Assembly: GCA_035487355.1 (NCBI GenBank)
Contig: DATHMF010000017.1
Location: forward strand, 24,299 to 88,298
DNA: 64,000 nucleotides
Source: Terriglobales bacterium
GTDB taxonomy: Bacteria > Acidobacteriota > Terriglobia > Terriglobales > Acidobacteriaceae
Direction of reading: 5' to 3'
Shown here: piece after piece, positions 43,506 through 53,312 of the stretch
How positions within the stretch are numbered: position 1 is the stretch's first letter
Layout of the letters: each line of letters starts with the position of its first letter
Made by a program: the position numbers and the translations under genes
Notes under the pieces: generated by a model
Database searches by the model: none
Seen by the model: the letters and a program-made list of their open reading frames with translations, nothing else
What the model was told of the DNA's origin: nothing

Positions 43506-44870
43506 ATGTATCTGCAACGTTCTGCAGCGATTCTTGTATTTTTCGCCGTCATACTTCTGGTGTTACCTTTGCTCTCGCAGACCCAGGTTGCCGGCCTGCG
43601 GCCGGAGCTCGTGTGGCAGCAAACCTCGCCCACAGCCCAGGGCCTCGATGGTTCCGTGCTATACCAAATTGTTTATCGTTCCAACTCCCTGCCTGATGCA
43701 CCCAAGACGCCGGCCCCAACCAATCCTGGCAACGCCGCGAACGGTCGTGTATTGAATACTGTCGGAACGACCACCACAGCACCAACCGGCGGCACGTGGT
43801 TGATTGGCGGCAACGCAGGCATCACCTGTACCGCTTCGCCTTGCAAAGATTATCTCGGAACCAGCGACAACAACGCATTTGAAATTCGTGTGGGAGGGAA
43901 CCGGGCCCTGCGCATCGAGCCGCAATTTGATTCTGGCAGCAGCAACAGTTTTACACCCAACCTGATTGCCGGCTTCAGCGGCAATGCGGTTACTGATGGA
44001 GCCATAGGTGCCACCATCGCGGGCGGCGGCGAAGCCGGCGCGGGGAATAGCGTGACCGCTAAGTTTGGCACCGTGAGCGGCGGGCTGAACAACATGGTCA
44101 ACGGTGCATCGGGGACCGTCAGTGGCGGACAAAGTAACAACGCCATGGGAATCCATGCCGCCATCTGCGGGGGCTCGCAAAATGCCGCCATTGGACAGGG
44201 CTCAACCATTGCCGGCGGGGTCGGCAACAGCGCCAATGGTGAAGGTGCATTTGTTGCTGGTGGAGGCTCCAACAGCGCTGGCGGTAACTATAGCTTTGCT
44301 GCCGGCCACCATGCCAGCACCCGTGGGGATGCAGGGACCTTCGTCTGGGGAGACGATTCCAGCAGCACCGATGTCAGGCCCACTGGCCCGAACCAATTCG
44401 TAGCAAGAAGCTCTGGTGGGGTGGTCTTTTACAGCAATCCTGCTCTTAGCTCTGGCGTGGTGCTTGAGCCCGGCGGCGGCTCATGGTCTTCTCTCAGCGA
44501 CCGCAACATGAAAGAGCACTTTGCCGGCGTTGATGCGACGCAAGTGCTGGCCGAGGTTTTGCAGTTGCCCATCGCGACCTGGAATTACAAGTCGCAGAGC
44601 GCCGGCATCCGCCACATCGGCCCCGCCGCGCAGGATTTTTATGCGGCCTTCAAAGTAGGAGAAGATGAGCGCCGCATCACCGATATTGATGAAGGCGGCG
44701 TTGCCCTGGCTGCCATTCAGGGATTGAATCAAAAACTGGAAGCCGAGCTCAAAGCAAAAGACGAACAACTGGCCGAGCAGCAACAAGTGAACAGCCAGCA
44801 GGAGCAGGAAATCCGCAAGCTGATGGAAGCAGTAGAGAAGCTGCGCCGACAGGTGGAAGCCAGAAACTAG
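43506..44870 (+). CDS. Secreted YadA-head-like protein with C-terminal S74 self-cleaving chaperone domain and coiled coil
   Basis: A 454-residue exported protein. A signal peptide (LVFFAVILLVLPLLSQ) is followed by a Ser/Thr/Gly region. Short Gly/Ala/Ser/Asn-rich repeats (about 165-275; GTVSGGLNN, GTVSGGQSN, AAICGGSQN, STIAGGVGN, AFVAGGGSN) resemble the YadA/Hia head left-handed beta-roll. The S74 domain begins at SDRNMKEHF with Ser331 and Lys336 spaced as in the Ser-Lys dyad of endosialidase-type intramolecular chaperones. A heptad-rich coiled coil ends the protein (about 405-454). Family knowledge implies trimerisation and cleavage before Ser331. GGAGG lies six bases before this ATG, which fixes the start. 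It lies 245 bp from the divergent O-antigen-ligase-like gene. Confidence 0.85.
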   Translation: MYLQRSAAILVFFAVILLVLPLLSQTQVAGLRPELVWQQTSPTAQGLDGSVLYQIVYRSNSLPDAPKTPAPTNPGNAANGRVLNTVGTTTTAPTGGTWLIGGNAGITCTASPCKDYLGTSDNNAFEIRVGGNRALRIEPQFDSGSSNSFTPNLIAGFSGNAVTDGAIGATIAGGGEAGAGNSVTAKFGTVSGGLNNMVNGASGTVSGGQSNNAMGIHAAICGGSQNAAIGQGSTIAGGVGNSANGEGAFVAGGGSNSAGGNYSFAAGHHASTRGDAGTFVWGDDSSSTDVRPTGPNQFVARSSGGVVFYSNPALSSGVVLEPGGGSWSSLSDRNMKEHFAGVDATQVLAEVLQLPIATWNYKSQSAGIRHIGPAAQDFYAAFKVGEDERRITDIDEGGVALAAIQGLNQKLEAELKAKDEQLAEQQQVNSQQEQEIRKLMEAVEKLRRQVEARN

Positions 44871-44879
44871 GGTTAACTG

Positions 44880-44898
44880 GCATCTTTGGTAAAGATGC
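44880..44898 (+). terminator. Short hairpin downstream of the S74 gene
   Basis: GCATCTTT and AAAGATGC form a perfect 8-bp stem around GGT, 10 bases after the stop of the S74 gene. There is no T-tract after it, so termination is tentative. The rest of the 334-bp gap to the next gene shows only another small hairpin (AGACCTG/CAGGTCT at 45157-45174) upstream of the monooxygenase gene. Confidence 0.45.
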
Positions 44899-45204
44899 GC
44901 GTAGCTCGCCGCGTCTCCTGATTGCATTTCCCATTCATCTTGATTGTTTGAACGATCCGCTGTTGCCTCAGGTTTCCCATGCCCATTTTTTTCTCAGCCT
45001 TGGTTCTTTCCCGCAAACTAACCTGCCAGCGCCGTGCTTGTTACGAGAAGACCTCATTTCCAATCCGCGCCAGAAGATGAAACGTATTGGTAAGTAGGCT
45101 CACTACATGATACCAGGCGAAACCAAGCGGAACGAATCTCAACAAGACAGTGTTAAAGACCTGCCAACAGGTCTGGGACATATCCCTTTGCAGGAGCGGG
45201 TTTC

Positions 45205-46311
45205 ATGGATGTCGCAATTTTCGGCGCTGGAATCGCTGGTTTGATGGCAGCCATTACCTTGCGTGCGCAGGGGCACCATTGCCGTATTTATGAGCGTCTT
45301 AGTCGTGGCCATGAAACTGGCATGGGGTTTATCTTGACCCCAGAAGGCGTTGATTGCTTGCAGAAATTCGGAGTGCGCTTCAGCGGCGCTTTCAGCGGTG
45401 TGCCGCTTAATCGTTACTGCTGCCGCAATGCAGCCGGCGAGATTCTGCACGAGCAAGCCATGCCTGCCGGCGCCCGCAGCATGCGGCGTTGTCATCTTAT
45501 ATCCGCATTGATCGGCGCTTTGCCGGCAAATGACACGCTTGCTTTTGGCGCTGAGTTAAGTGGTCTGGAGTTCGGTGAAAGCGGTCGAGTTACGGTGGCC
45601 TGCTTGAGTTCAGGCACGCGCATTCATGCCGATTTGTACGTTGCCGCCGATGGTATACGTTCGCAGGCAAGGCAAGCTTTGTTTCCTGATTGGCCTGCGT
45701 CGCCAGCCCAGGTGCTGGAAATCGTTGGACTTCTACGCTGTGACAAAACCATACGATGGGCCGGCCACGACTTCAACAAATTCCATGCGCCAAGTGGAGG
45801 CACTGCTCTCGGTATTTTGCCCGTGGATCCATACCACGTAGTTTGGTATCTGCAATTTGACGCACACCGTTTTCCTCCGCCGAAAGAAAACGGCAATGCC
45901 AGTCCCGAGGCGCGGCATGCTTTCGTGGAAAAATTGGTAGGGGACTGGGCCGATCCTGTCCCGCATCTGCTTGCCAAGACTGATTTCTCGCGAGTGTATC
46001 TTTGGCGCCCAATGGATACCGATCCTGTGCCGCACTTCTATCAGGGCAACCTGGTTTTGGTCGGTGATGCCGCGCATCCCCTGTCGCCGTTTACCAGCCA
46101 GGGAGTATCATCGGCACTTGCCGATGCGGTTGCGCTCGCGAGCGCCGTAAACGCAAAGGTCAACACCGGAAGCGATCTCACCCATGCTCTTGCCGCCTAC
46201 TCCGTCGAGCGTCGTGAGCAGTGCGCTCCCTACGTCGCCAAAGGACGCGAGCTGACCCAGCAGTTTCTCAAACCCCAGGCTGTCAATGGCACTTTGCTGC
46301 CCGTAGCTTAA
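45205..46311 (+). CDS. FAD-dependent monooxygenase (PHBH/UbiH family)
   Basis: A 368-residue flavoprotein that hydroxylates aromatic or polyketide-like substrates with NAD(P)H and O2. The dinucleotide motif VAIFGAGIAGLMAA opens the protein. The DG-type motif is in YVAADGIRSQAR, and the FAD-ribityl motif GDAAHPLSPFTSQG is near residue 290. All three are characteristic of class A monooxygenases. AGGAG is upstream of the ATG. Substrate is unknown. Confidence 0.92.
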   Translation: MDVAIFGAGIAGLMAAITLRAQGHHCRIYERLSRGHETGMGFILTPEGVDCLQKFGVRFSGAFSGVPLNRYCCRNAAGEILHEQAMPAGARSMRRCHLISALIGALPANDTLAFGAELSGLEFGESGRVTVACLSSGTRIHADLYVAADGIRSQARQALFPDWPASPAQVLEIVGLLRCDKTIRWAGHDFNKFHAPSGGTALGILPVDPYHVVWYLQFDAHRFPPPKENGNASPEARHAFVEKLVGDWADPVPHLLAKTDFSRVYLWRPMDTDPVPHFYQGNLVLVGDAAHPLSPFTSQGVSSALADAVALASAVNAKVNTGSDLTHALAAYSVERREQCAPYVAKGRELTQQFLKPQAVNGTLLPVA

Positions 46312-46524
46312 TCTAGAAACTATCTAGCTTTTGTTGGCATTGCGAAGAACGGCACATACTAAGAGGTGTCATCCTGAGCCGTAGGCGAAAAGACCTCCGA
46401 TGGAGATTGAGCTACCCGCGGCTTAAATCGGACCACCTGGGATTTCCACTTTTCTAAGGAAATTTGGAAGAATCTAAGGATGTCAACTAAGCCAGATGGA
46501 TCTAAATATCTAGGGAGCCCTCCC

Positions 46525-47907
46525 ATGCCCAAAGCATACGACGCAATCATTATTGGTACCGGACAAGCTGGACCCTTTCTGGCCCAGCGTCTCGCGGCCG
46601 CCGGAATGAAAGTTGCAATTGTCGAACGAAAGTTGTTCGGAGGCACTTGCGTCAACACCGGATGCATCCCAACCAAGACCATGGTGGCCAGCGCCTATGC
46701 TGCTCGAGTTGCGCAACGCGCCGCCGAGTATGGTGTGACGCTGGATGGGACCGTCCGGGTTGATATGAAGAAGGTGAAGGCCCGTAAAGATGCCATCTCC
46801 GGCAAATCGCGCGTGGGCATGGAGACCTGGCTTAAGCGCATGGAAAACTGTACGGTATACCAGGGACATGCTCGCTTCGAGTCTCCACGAGAGGTCAGAG
46901 TCGGGAGCGAATTGCTCAGCTCCGAACGCATCTTTATTAATGTAGGCGGGCGCGCCGTGGTTCCTCCCATGCCGGGACTCGACCAGATTTCATACCTGAC
47001 GAACTCTTCCATGATGGAAGTTGATTTTCTGCCCAGCCATCTGGTGATCGTGGGTGGCAGCTATGTCGGCCTGGAATTTGGGCAGATGTTTCGCCGCTTC
47101 GGCAGCGAGGTAACCATTGTGGAGCAAACTTCCCGTCTGATCTCCCGCGAAGATGAAGATGTTTCCCTTGCCATCCAGCAGATCTTGCAGCAGGAAGGCA
47201 TCAACCTTCGCCTGAATGCAAAGTGCATTGCCTTTGCCAGGCACGAGCAGGGGATCGCCGCGCGTGTTGATTGCACCGAGGACGCTCCCGAAGTAATGGG
47301 CAGCCATGTGTTGCTTGCCGTCGGACGCCGCCCAAACACCGATGACCTCGGTCTCGACAAAGCCGGCGTTGTAACCGATGCCCGTGGCTACATCGTAGTG
47401 GATGACCAACTACGCACCAATGTTCCCGGAATCTGGGCGCTGGGAGATTGCAATGGCAAGGGCGCTTTCACGCACACCTCTTACAACGATTTTGAAATCG
47501 TGGCCGCGAATCTTCTCGACAACGACCCGCGCCGGGTCTCGGACCGCATTCTGACCTACGCTCTCTATATTGATCCGCCCCTGGGACGAGCTGGTTTGAC
47601 TGAGGCCGACGTCCGGCAATCAGGGAAGCGTGTGCTCATCGGAAAGCGCCCCATGACCAAAGTCGGCCGCGCCGTGGAAAAAGGTGAAACGCAAGGTTTC
47701 ATGAAAATATTCGTTGATGCTGATAGCAAGCAGATTTTAGGAGCAGCCATCCTGGGCACCGGCGGGGACGAGGTCATCCACAGCATTCTCGATGTCATGT
47801 ACGCCAAAGCGCCATACACCACGATACAAAGGGCCGTGCACATTCATCCCACGGTTTCAGAGCTGATTCCAACCATGCTGGGCGAGCTGAAACCTTTGAG
47901 CGCATAA
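46525..47907 (+). CDS. Pyridine-nucleotide disulphide oxidoreductase, mercuric reductase/RclA-like
   Basis: About 460 residues. The FAD motif IIGTGQAGPFLA is followed by the redox-active pair in GGTCVNTGCIPTKTM, with Cys spaced CxxxxC. An NAD motif (VIVGGSYVGLEFGQMF), a second FAD motif (GIWALGDCNGKGAF), and the C-terminal dimer motif HIHPTVSELIPTML with its His-Glu pair are all present. This fits soluble disulphide reductases of the MerA/RclA/lipoamide dehydrogenase superfamily. The Cys-rich N-terminal HMA domain and C-terminal Cys pair of MerA are absent, so mercury reduction is unlikely. The ATG at 46525 is chosen over 46480 because GGGAG lies seven bases upstream. Confidence 0.9.
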   Translation: MPKAYDAIIIGTGQAGPFLAQRLAAAGMKVAIVERKLFGGTCVNTGCIPTKTMVASAYAARVAQRAAEYGVTLDGTVRVDMKKVKARKDAISGKSRVGMETWLKRMENCTVYQGHARFESPREVRVGSELLSSERIFINVGGRAVVPPMPGLDQISYLTNSSMMEVDFLPSHLVIVGGSYVGLEFGQMFRRFGSEVTIVEQTSRLISREDEDVSLAIQQILQQEGINLRLNAKCIAFARHEQGIAARVDCTEDAPEVMGSHVLLAVGRRPNTDDLGLDKAGVVTDARGYIVVDDQLRTNVPGIWALGDCNGKGAFTHTSYNDFEIVAANLLDNDPRRVSDRILTYALYIDPPLGRAGLTEADVRQSGKRVLIGKRPMTKVGRAVEKGETQGFMKIFVDADSKQILGAAILGTGGDEVIHSILDVMYAKAPYTTIQRAVHIHPTVSELIPTMLGELKPLSA

Positions 47908-47926
47908 CAAAATTCAAGATCGATTT

Positions 47927-49285
47927 CTACGAACTCGCCACCACCGAAACCGCCTTGGCTTTTTCCTGCTCAATCGCCGCCAGCATGTCTTCATCTTCCG
48001 AGAATTTAAACCAGGGTAGTCCTCGCTCTTGCGCCTGTTTTTCCTCGGCGCGTGCCAGATGTTCGAGATCAGATTTCTCCACGATGCGCAGGCCCTTGGA
48101 AATGAGGTGACGTTTGATCTGGTCGTAGCAGGCTGAGGTTTTTTTCGGTGCGCCCTCCAGATACGCCAGCACATTGGCAGCGCCCACTTCACCATCGTGC
48201 CGGGCAATGCCAACCAGCCCTTCACTGGCTTTGCGTGCCCATCCGACCACGTAGATTCCCTCCATGGCCTTTCCGATTTGCGGGTCAAGGACCTCGTAGA
48301 TAGGGCGCTTCGGATCAACCGGGTCCGAACAGGTTACATAACAGTCCTTGCTATAGGGCAATCCCAAAGTGGGATCGGCAACATCGCCAATGGCAAAGAT
48401 CATCGTGTCCACATCAAGATCAATAGTTTTGTCGATTGCTTTGCATGCGATGCTGCCATCGCGCTCGAATAATACGTTTTCCGTGATTGTGAGACGGTTG
48501 ATGCGGCCGCTGGCATCCGCATGGATCGCCTGCGGCGAGCATAGAAAGCGAAAGAGCAGGCGGCTGCGCTCCGCCGGTTGTGGCGGTTTATTCAAAATGG
48601 GAAATGTGTCTTCTGCGACTTTAGCGATGTCCTGCCCTACAGCGGCAAGCTGCGGCTGAATGCGCGTCAATTCTTCCTGAAACGCCTGCCGGTCAAGAAA
48701 CCTCTCGACATAAACAAATTCTTTCAGGTCAAACTTGGCTTCAAACGGACCGCGCCGCGCGATTACGATAACTTCTTCAGCGCTGTGCTTGGGATCGTCA
48801 ATCAAAAGCCAATGGGCTAAGTCCACCATCACATTGCCCATTCCCACAATGGCAATGCGCTTGCCCACAGAGAAATCCTGCGAGGCAAAGGGCGGCAGTT
48901 GATTGTAGTAATACACGAAGTCCTTGGCACAATAGACGCCGCGTGAGTCATCGCCCGCGAGTCCCAGTTTTTTCGTGCCCTGCGCGCCCACGGAAAAGAC
49001 CAGCGCCGAAGGTGAGAACTCGCGTAGATCCGCGATAGTAATCGGTAGTCCATCGCCCACTGCAACGTGCCCGATGTAATGCACGTTGGGCAGGCTGAGG
49101 ACCTTGGCGAACTGCTTGCGCAGCCCGTTCTTCATCTTGTCTTTGGTGGGATAGATGCCATACTCGGCCAAACCGCCGGGCTTGATGTCGCGATTGAGAA
49201 TAATGACTTCATGCCCGCTTTGAGCAATTTTCTGCGCCGCAAACATTCCGGCCGGCCCTGCACCCACCACGAATACAGTTTTCAC
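47927..49285 (-). CDS. NADPH-ferredoxin/adrenodoxin reductase, FprA family
   Basis: A 452-residue flavoprotein transferring electrons from NADPH to a ferredoxin. The FAD motif VVGAGPAGMFAAQ and the NADP motif IVGMGNVMVDLAHWL, with VIARRGPFEAKFDLKE after it, are hallmarks of FprA/adrenodoxin reductase. GWARKASEGLVGIARHDGE near the C-terminus matches the family's conserved GW.rkgpxGxigxn segment. It is convergent with the RclA-like gene. It could supply electrons to an unlinked P450 or oxygenase; the adjacent class A monooxygenase does not need it. Confidence 0.92.
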   Translation of the reverse strand: MKTVFVVGAGPAGMFAAQKIAQSGHEVIILNRDIKPGGLAEYGIYPTKDKMKNGLRKQFAKVLSLPNVHYIGHVAVGDGLPITIADLREFSPSALVFSVGAQGTKKLGLAGDDSRGVYCAKDFVYYYNQLPPFASQDFSVGKRIAIVGMGNVMVDLAHWLLIDDPKHSAEEVIVIARRGPFEAKFDLKEFVYVERFLDRQAFQEELTRIQPQLAAVGQDIAKVAEDTFPILNKPPQPAERSRLLFRFLCSPQAIHADASGRINRLTITENVLFERDGSIACKAIDKTIDLDVDTMIFAIGDVADPTLGLPYSKDCYVTCSDPVDPKRPIYEVLDPQIGKAMEGIYVVGWARKASEGLVGIARHDGEVGAANVLAYLEGAPKKTSACYDQIKRHLISKGLRIVEKSDLEHLARAEEKQAQERGLPWFKFSEDEDMLAAIEQEKAKAVSVVASS

Positions 49286-49441
49286 TCAGCCCTCCTTTTC
49301 AAGTAGGTGGCTATACAACTAAGAATGCTCAGTTGTCTCATCTTTAAGTCTGACAGAGAATTTCTGACATAGTATAGGCTTTTTGGGCAAGGGTACTTTA
49401 GAACAACAACCCCGTCCTGGGCTGTCATGTATATCACAGAA

Positions 49442-50464
49442 TCATTGTCCTCGACTTCCGCTATTTTTTGCGACGGTCAACACACCCGCTCCGCGGATAG
49501 CATCGTGTTTCAGTGCCTGCAATGCTGAATTCGCCTGCTCCAGGGGGAACGTCTCGATTTGCGTCCGGATAGGAATTTCAGCGGCCACCTGCAGAAAATC
49601 AATGCCGTCTTGCCGGGTATTGTTGGCTACGCTGCGGATCACCCGCTCGTGATAAAGCAACTCATAGGGAAAAGAAGGAATCGGGCTCATGTAAATTCCG
49701 CCCAGAACCAGCGTGCCCGCTTTTTTCAGCGCCTGCAATGCCGCCGGCACCAGCTCTCCAGCCGGAGCGAAGATGATCGCGGCGTTCAGCCCAACCGGTG
49801 GAGTATCGTAAGCTCCGCCCACCCACTCCGCTCCCAGTTCACGCGCCAGCTTGCGGTGCTTTTCTTCACGCGTACAAACTACGACTTTGATCTTCCAATG
49901 ACGCGCGACTTGGATCGCCACATGACCAGCCGCTCCGAACCCATAGATGGCCAGCGCATCTCCCGCTTGCAGGTTGGCAAGCCGGAGTGCGCGGAAACCG
50001 ATGATTCCCGCGCAGAGCAGCGGTGCTGCCTGTGTATCTTCGAAGCCGGCAGGAATGGGATAGACGAACTCTTCCGGCGCAACGATATATTCTGCGTATC
50101 CGCCCTGCGCTGTGTAGCCGGTGAATAGGGCGTTCACGCACAAGTTCTCGCGTCCGCGCATGCAATACTCACATGTGCCGTCGGTGCGATGCAGCCAGGG
50201 GACACCAACTCTTGAGCCGGACGCATACTTGCCGGCCTTGGCCCCAGCGCGAACCACACGTCCCACAACCTGGTGGCCGGGAATAACGCTGGGCAGCTTC
50301 GGTTGCAGCTCGCCCTCGACCACGTGCAGGTCGGTTCTACAGATTCCGCAGGCCAGGACCTGGATAAGAATTTCATCAGCGCCAGGTTCAGGAATGGGAA
50401 TGTCTTCGCGCACCAGTGGACTGCTGTCGACAGGTGCGGGAGTCTTGAGCACGAGAGCTCGCAT
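49442..50464 (-). CDS. Zinc-dependent alcohol dehydrogenase
   Basis: A 340-residue medium-chain dehydrogenase oxidising alcohols with NAD(P)+. The catalytic zinc Cys is in LACGICRTDLHVVEG, and a His in PGHQVVGRVV adds to the site. The structural zinc uses CEYCMRGRENLC plus an upstream Cys. The Rossmann motif is YGFGAAGHVAIQVA. The pattern is close to AdhA/AdhP-type enzymes. CCTCCT complement (AGGAGG) lies just upstream. Two 13-bp direct repeats (50482-50511) and a perfect 44-bp palindrome lie upstream and could regulate it. Confidence 0.93.
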   Translation of the reverse strand: MRALVLKTPAPVDSSPLVREDIPIPEPGADEILIQVLACGICRTDLHVVEGELQPKLPSVIPGHQVVGRVVRAGAKAGKYASGSRVGVPWLHRTDGTCEYCMRGRENLCVNALFTGYTAQGGYAEYIVAPEEFVYPIPAGFEDTQAAPLLCAGIIGFRALRLANLQAGDALAIYGFGAAGHVAIQVARHWKIKVVVCTREEKHRKLARELGAEWVGGAYDTPPVGLNAAIIFAPAGELVPAALQALKKAGTLVLGGIYMSPIPSFPYELLYHERVIRSVANNTRQDGIDFLQVAAEIPIRTQIETFPLEQANSALQALKHDAIRGAGVLTVAKNSGSRGQ

Positions 50465-50481
50465 AAAATCACCTCCTCAGA

Positions 50482-50511
50482 TGATAGAACATTGCAACTG
50501 ATAGAACATTG
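50482..50511. repeat. Two direct 13-bp copies upstream of the alcohol dehydrogenase
   Basis: TGATAGAACATTG occurs at 50482-50494 and 50499-50511, a 17-bp period. The site lies between the alcohol dehydrogenase start and the 44-bp palindrome and may be part of that promoter. Confidence 0.7.
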
Positions 50512-50531
50512 TTGCGATGCAGGCTGATCAC

Positions 50532-50575
50532 GCATTCATGGGTAGTGGGCTAATTAGCCCACTACCCATGAATGC
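50532..50575. repeat. Perfect 44-bp palindrome in a divergent gap
   Basis: Twenty bases from GCATTCATGG are followed by AATT and then by their exact complement ending CCATGAATGC. The AATT centre is itself palindromic, so all 44 bp are symmetric. It lies between the starts of the alcohol dehydrogenase (minus) and the DUF433 antitoxin (plus), which makes a terminator unlikely; an operator or transposon remnant is more plausible. Confidence 0.9.
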
Positions 50576-50638
50576 ACAACATCCAATAGGACCTTTTAGA
50601 GTGATATGATGAGGTTCGTAAAGGGCAGGAGGGACGGT

Positions 50639-50902
50639 ATGAGTGGCGCACACAAAAATCCAAAGAACTACGAAGAACGAATCGTGCGCGATCCACAAAT
50701 TTGCGGTGGAGAACCAGTCTTCAAGGGCACGCGGGTAACCCTGCGCACTGTTCTTGCCAGCCTGGCCGAGGGAGATTCTACCGAGGAAATCCTTGCTGAT
50801 TTCAGCAGCCTGAAAAATGAGGATATTCAGGCAGCAATTGCCTTTGCCGCAGCTTCTGCAGAAGAAGACCTGCCCGTGCCGACAGTTCCACAGATTCGAT
50901 GA
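50639..50902 (+). CDS. DUF433 family antitoxin
   Basis: An 87-residue protein. The core IVRDPQICGGEPVFKGTRVTLRTVLASLAEG with EEILADFSSLKNEDIQAAIAFA is the standard DUF433 helix-turn-helix-like fold, the antitoxin partner of PIN-like DUF5615 toxins. AGGAGGG lies just before the ATG at 50639, which is why the longer frame from 50606 is not used. The stop overlaps the start of the toxin gene in an ATGA junction. The toxin is truncated, so this antitoxin is probably an orphan. Confidence 0.9.
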   Translation: MSGAHKNPKNYEERIVRDPQICGGEPVFKGTRVTLRTVLASLAEGDSTEEILADFSSLKNEDIQAAIAFAAASAEEDLPVPTVPQIR

Positions 50903-51015
50903 AAATCAAGCTCGATGAAAACCTTCCGTTCTCCCTGTCCGCTACGTTGGAATCTCTTGGGCATGATGTTCATACTACCCAGCAGGACGCCCGCAACCGC
51001 TGTGCTCTTTTTTAG
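50899..51015 (+). pseudogene. Truncated DUF5615 PIN-like toxin
   Basis: The ATG at 50899 overlaps the DUF433 stop. The product starts KIKLDENLPFSLSATLESLG and HDVHTTQQD, the expected beginning of a DUF5615 Mut7-C/PIN-like RNase (normally about 110-120 residues). After about 30 residues it loses similarity and stops at TAG 51013-51015, giving 38 residues. Only the first acidic residues of the active site are left, so it cannot be a working toxin. The lost part coincides with the start of a Tat signal read on the other strand. Confidence 0.8.
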
Positions 51016-51033
51016 AAAAGACCTTCGGTTCAT
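50976..51033 (-). pseudogene. Truncated 5' end of a Tat-exported protein
   Basis: Read on the minus strand from an ATG at 51033, the sequence encodes NRRSFLKKSTAVAGVLLGS. This is a near-ideal twin-arginine signal peptide start. It then runs straight into antisense of the DUF5615 fragment, and no mature protein follows. The likeliest reading is a rearrangement junction joining two broken genes head to head. A chance resemblance cannot be ruled out, and no strong ribosome-binding site is seen. Confidence 0.5.
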
Positions 51034-51170
51034 ATGAGGGTCCATACGAGGTCGAAAGTATAGCCAAGGAGCCGATGGTAGCAAAGTTAAGTTATCTGAC
51101 GGTTGAGTTTAAGAAAACGCAACGATGCGCCGCCCTTACTGCGCTGGTGCTGACGGAGGTCAGATTGAAT

Positions 51171-52634
<1,464 letters not shown>

Positions 52635-52700
52635 AGGTTTATGGCCGCGATTATAACAAAGCCGGAACAAGGGAATTGTCAACAAAGTGTCAAAAGAGCA

Positions 52701-52728
52701 AGTTTCAGGTTTCAAGTTTCGAGTTTCA
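52701..52728. repeat. Heptamer tandem repeat (AGTTTCA type)
   Basis: Four 7-bp units (AGTTTCA, GGTTTCA, AGTTTCG, AGTTTCA). The same run ends each unit of the adjoining 204-bp repeat. Confidence 0.8.
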
Positions 52729-52746
52729 AAAAGCGACTGCAAAAGC

Positions 52747-53312
52747 TTTCGCCGCGGATCAACGCGGATCAAAGGCGGATTTTTTGAGTGGGTTTCGGCT
52801 CCCACACCACCCACTTGCTAGCAAGTGTTTTGAGCCCAAAAATCGCGTTTGACCCGCGTCATTACTGGCGAAAATCGATCAGGGGTGGGGGACTTGCTGG
52901 GAAGCAGTTTCTAGTTTCAAGTTTCGAGTTTCAAAAACAACCGCAAACCCTTTCGCCGCGGATCAACGCGGATCAACGCTGATTTTTAGAGTGGATTTCG
53001 GCTCCCGCACCACCCACTTGCTAGCAAGTGTTTTTGGGCCCCAAATCGTGTTTGCCCCGCGTCATTACTGGCGAAAATCGATCAGGGGTGGGGGACTTGC
53101 TGGGAAGCAGTTTCTAGTCTCAAGTTTCGAGTTTCAAAAACAACCGCAAACCCCTTTCGCCGCGGACCAACGCGGATCAAACGCTGATTTTTAGAGTGGG
53201 TTTCGGCTCCCGCATCACCCACTTGCTAGCAAGTGTTTTGGAGCTCAAAAATCGCGTTTGACCCGCGTCATTATTGGCGAAAAGCGATCCCGGGTGGGAG
53301 ACTTGCTGCTAG
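52747..53312. repeat. 204-bp tandem repeat, nearly three units
   Basis: Units start at 52747, 52951 and 53155, exactly 204 bp apart; the third is incomplete. Each starts TTTCGCCGCGGA, contains the perfect 16-bp palindrome CACTTGCTAGCAAGTG (52812-52827, 53015-53030, 53220-53235), then GCGTCATTA(C/T)TGGCGAAAA. Full units end with a heptamer run. Copies differ by a few substitutions and single-base indels. Open frames across it are not coding: indels break them between units and no ribosome-binding site is seen. Confidence 0.93.

Noticed and set aside
46525..47907. Mercuric reductase (MerA)
   Set aside because: The catalytic CxxxxC is present, but the N-terminal HMA domain and C-terminal Cys pair of MerA are missing, and there are no mer genes nearby.
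52788..53194. Two similar open frames (64 and 67 residues) in the 204-bp repeat
   Set aside because: Their likeness comes from the DNA repeat itself. Single-base differences between units break the frame, and no start site is convincing.
52747..53312. CRISPR array
   Set aside because: The units are 204 bp and contiguous, with no short repeat-spacer alternation and no cas genes in the window.
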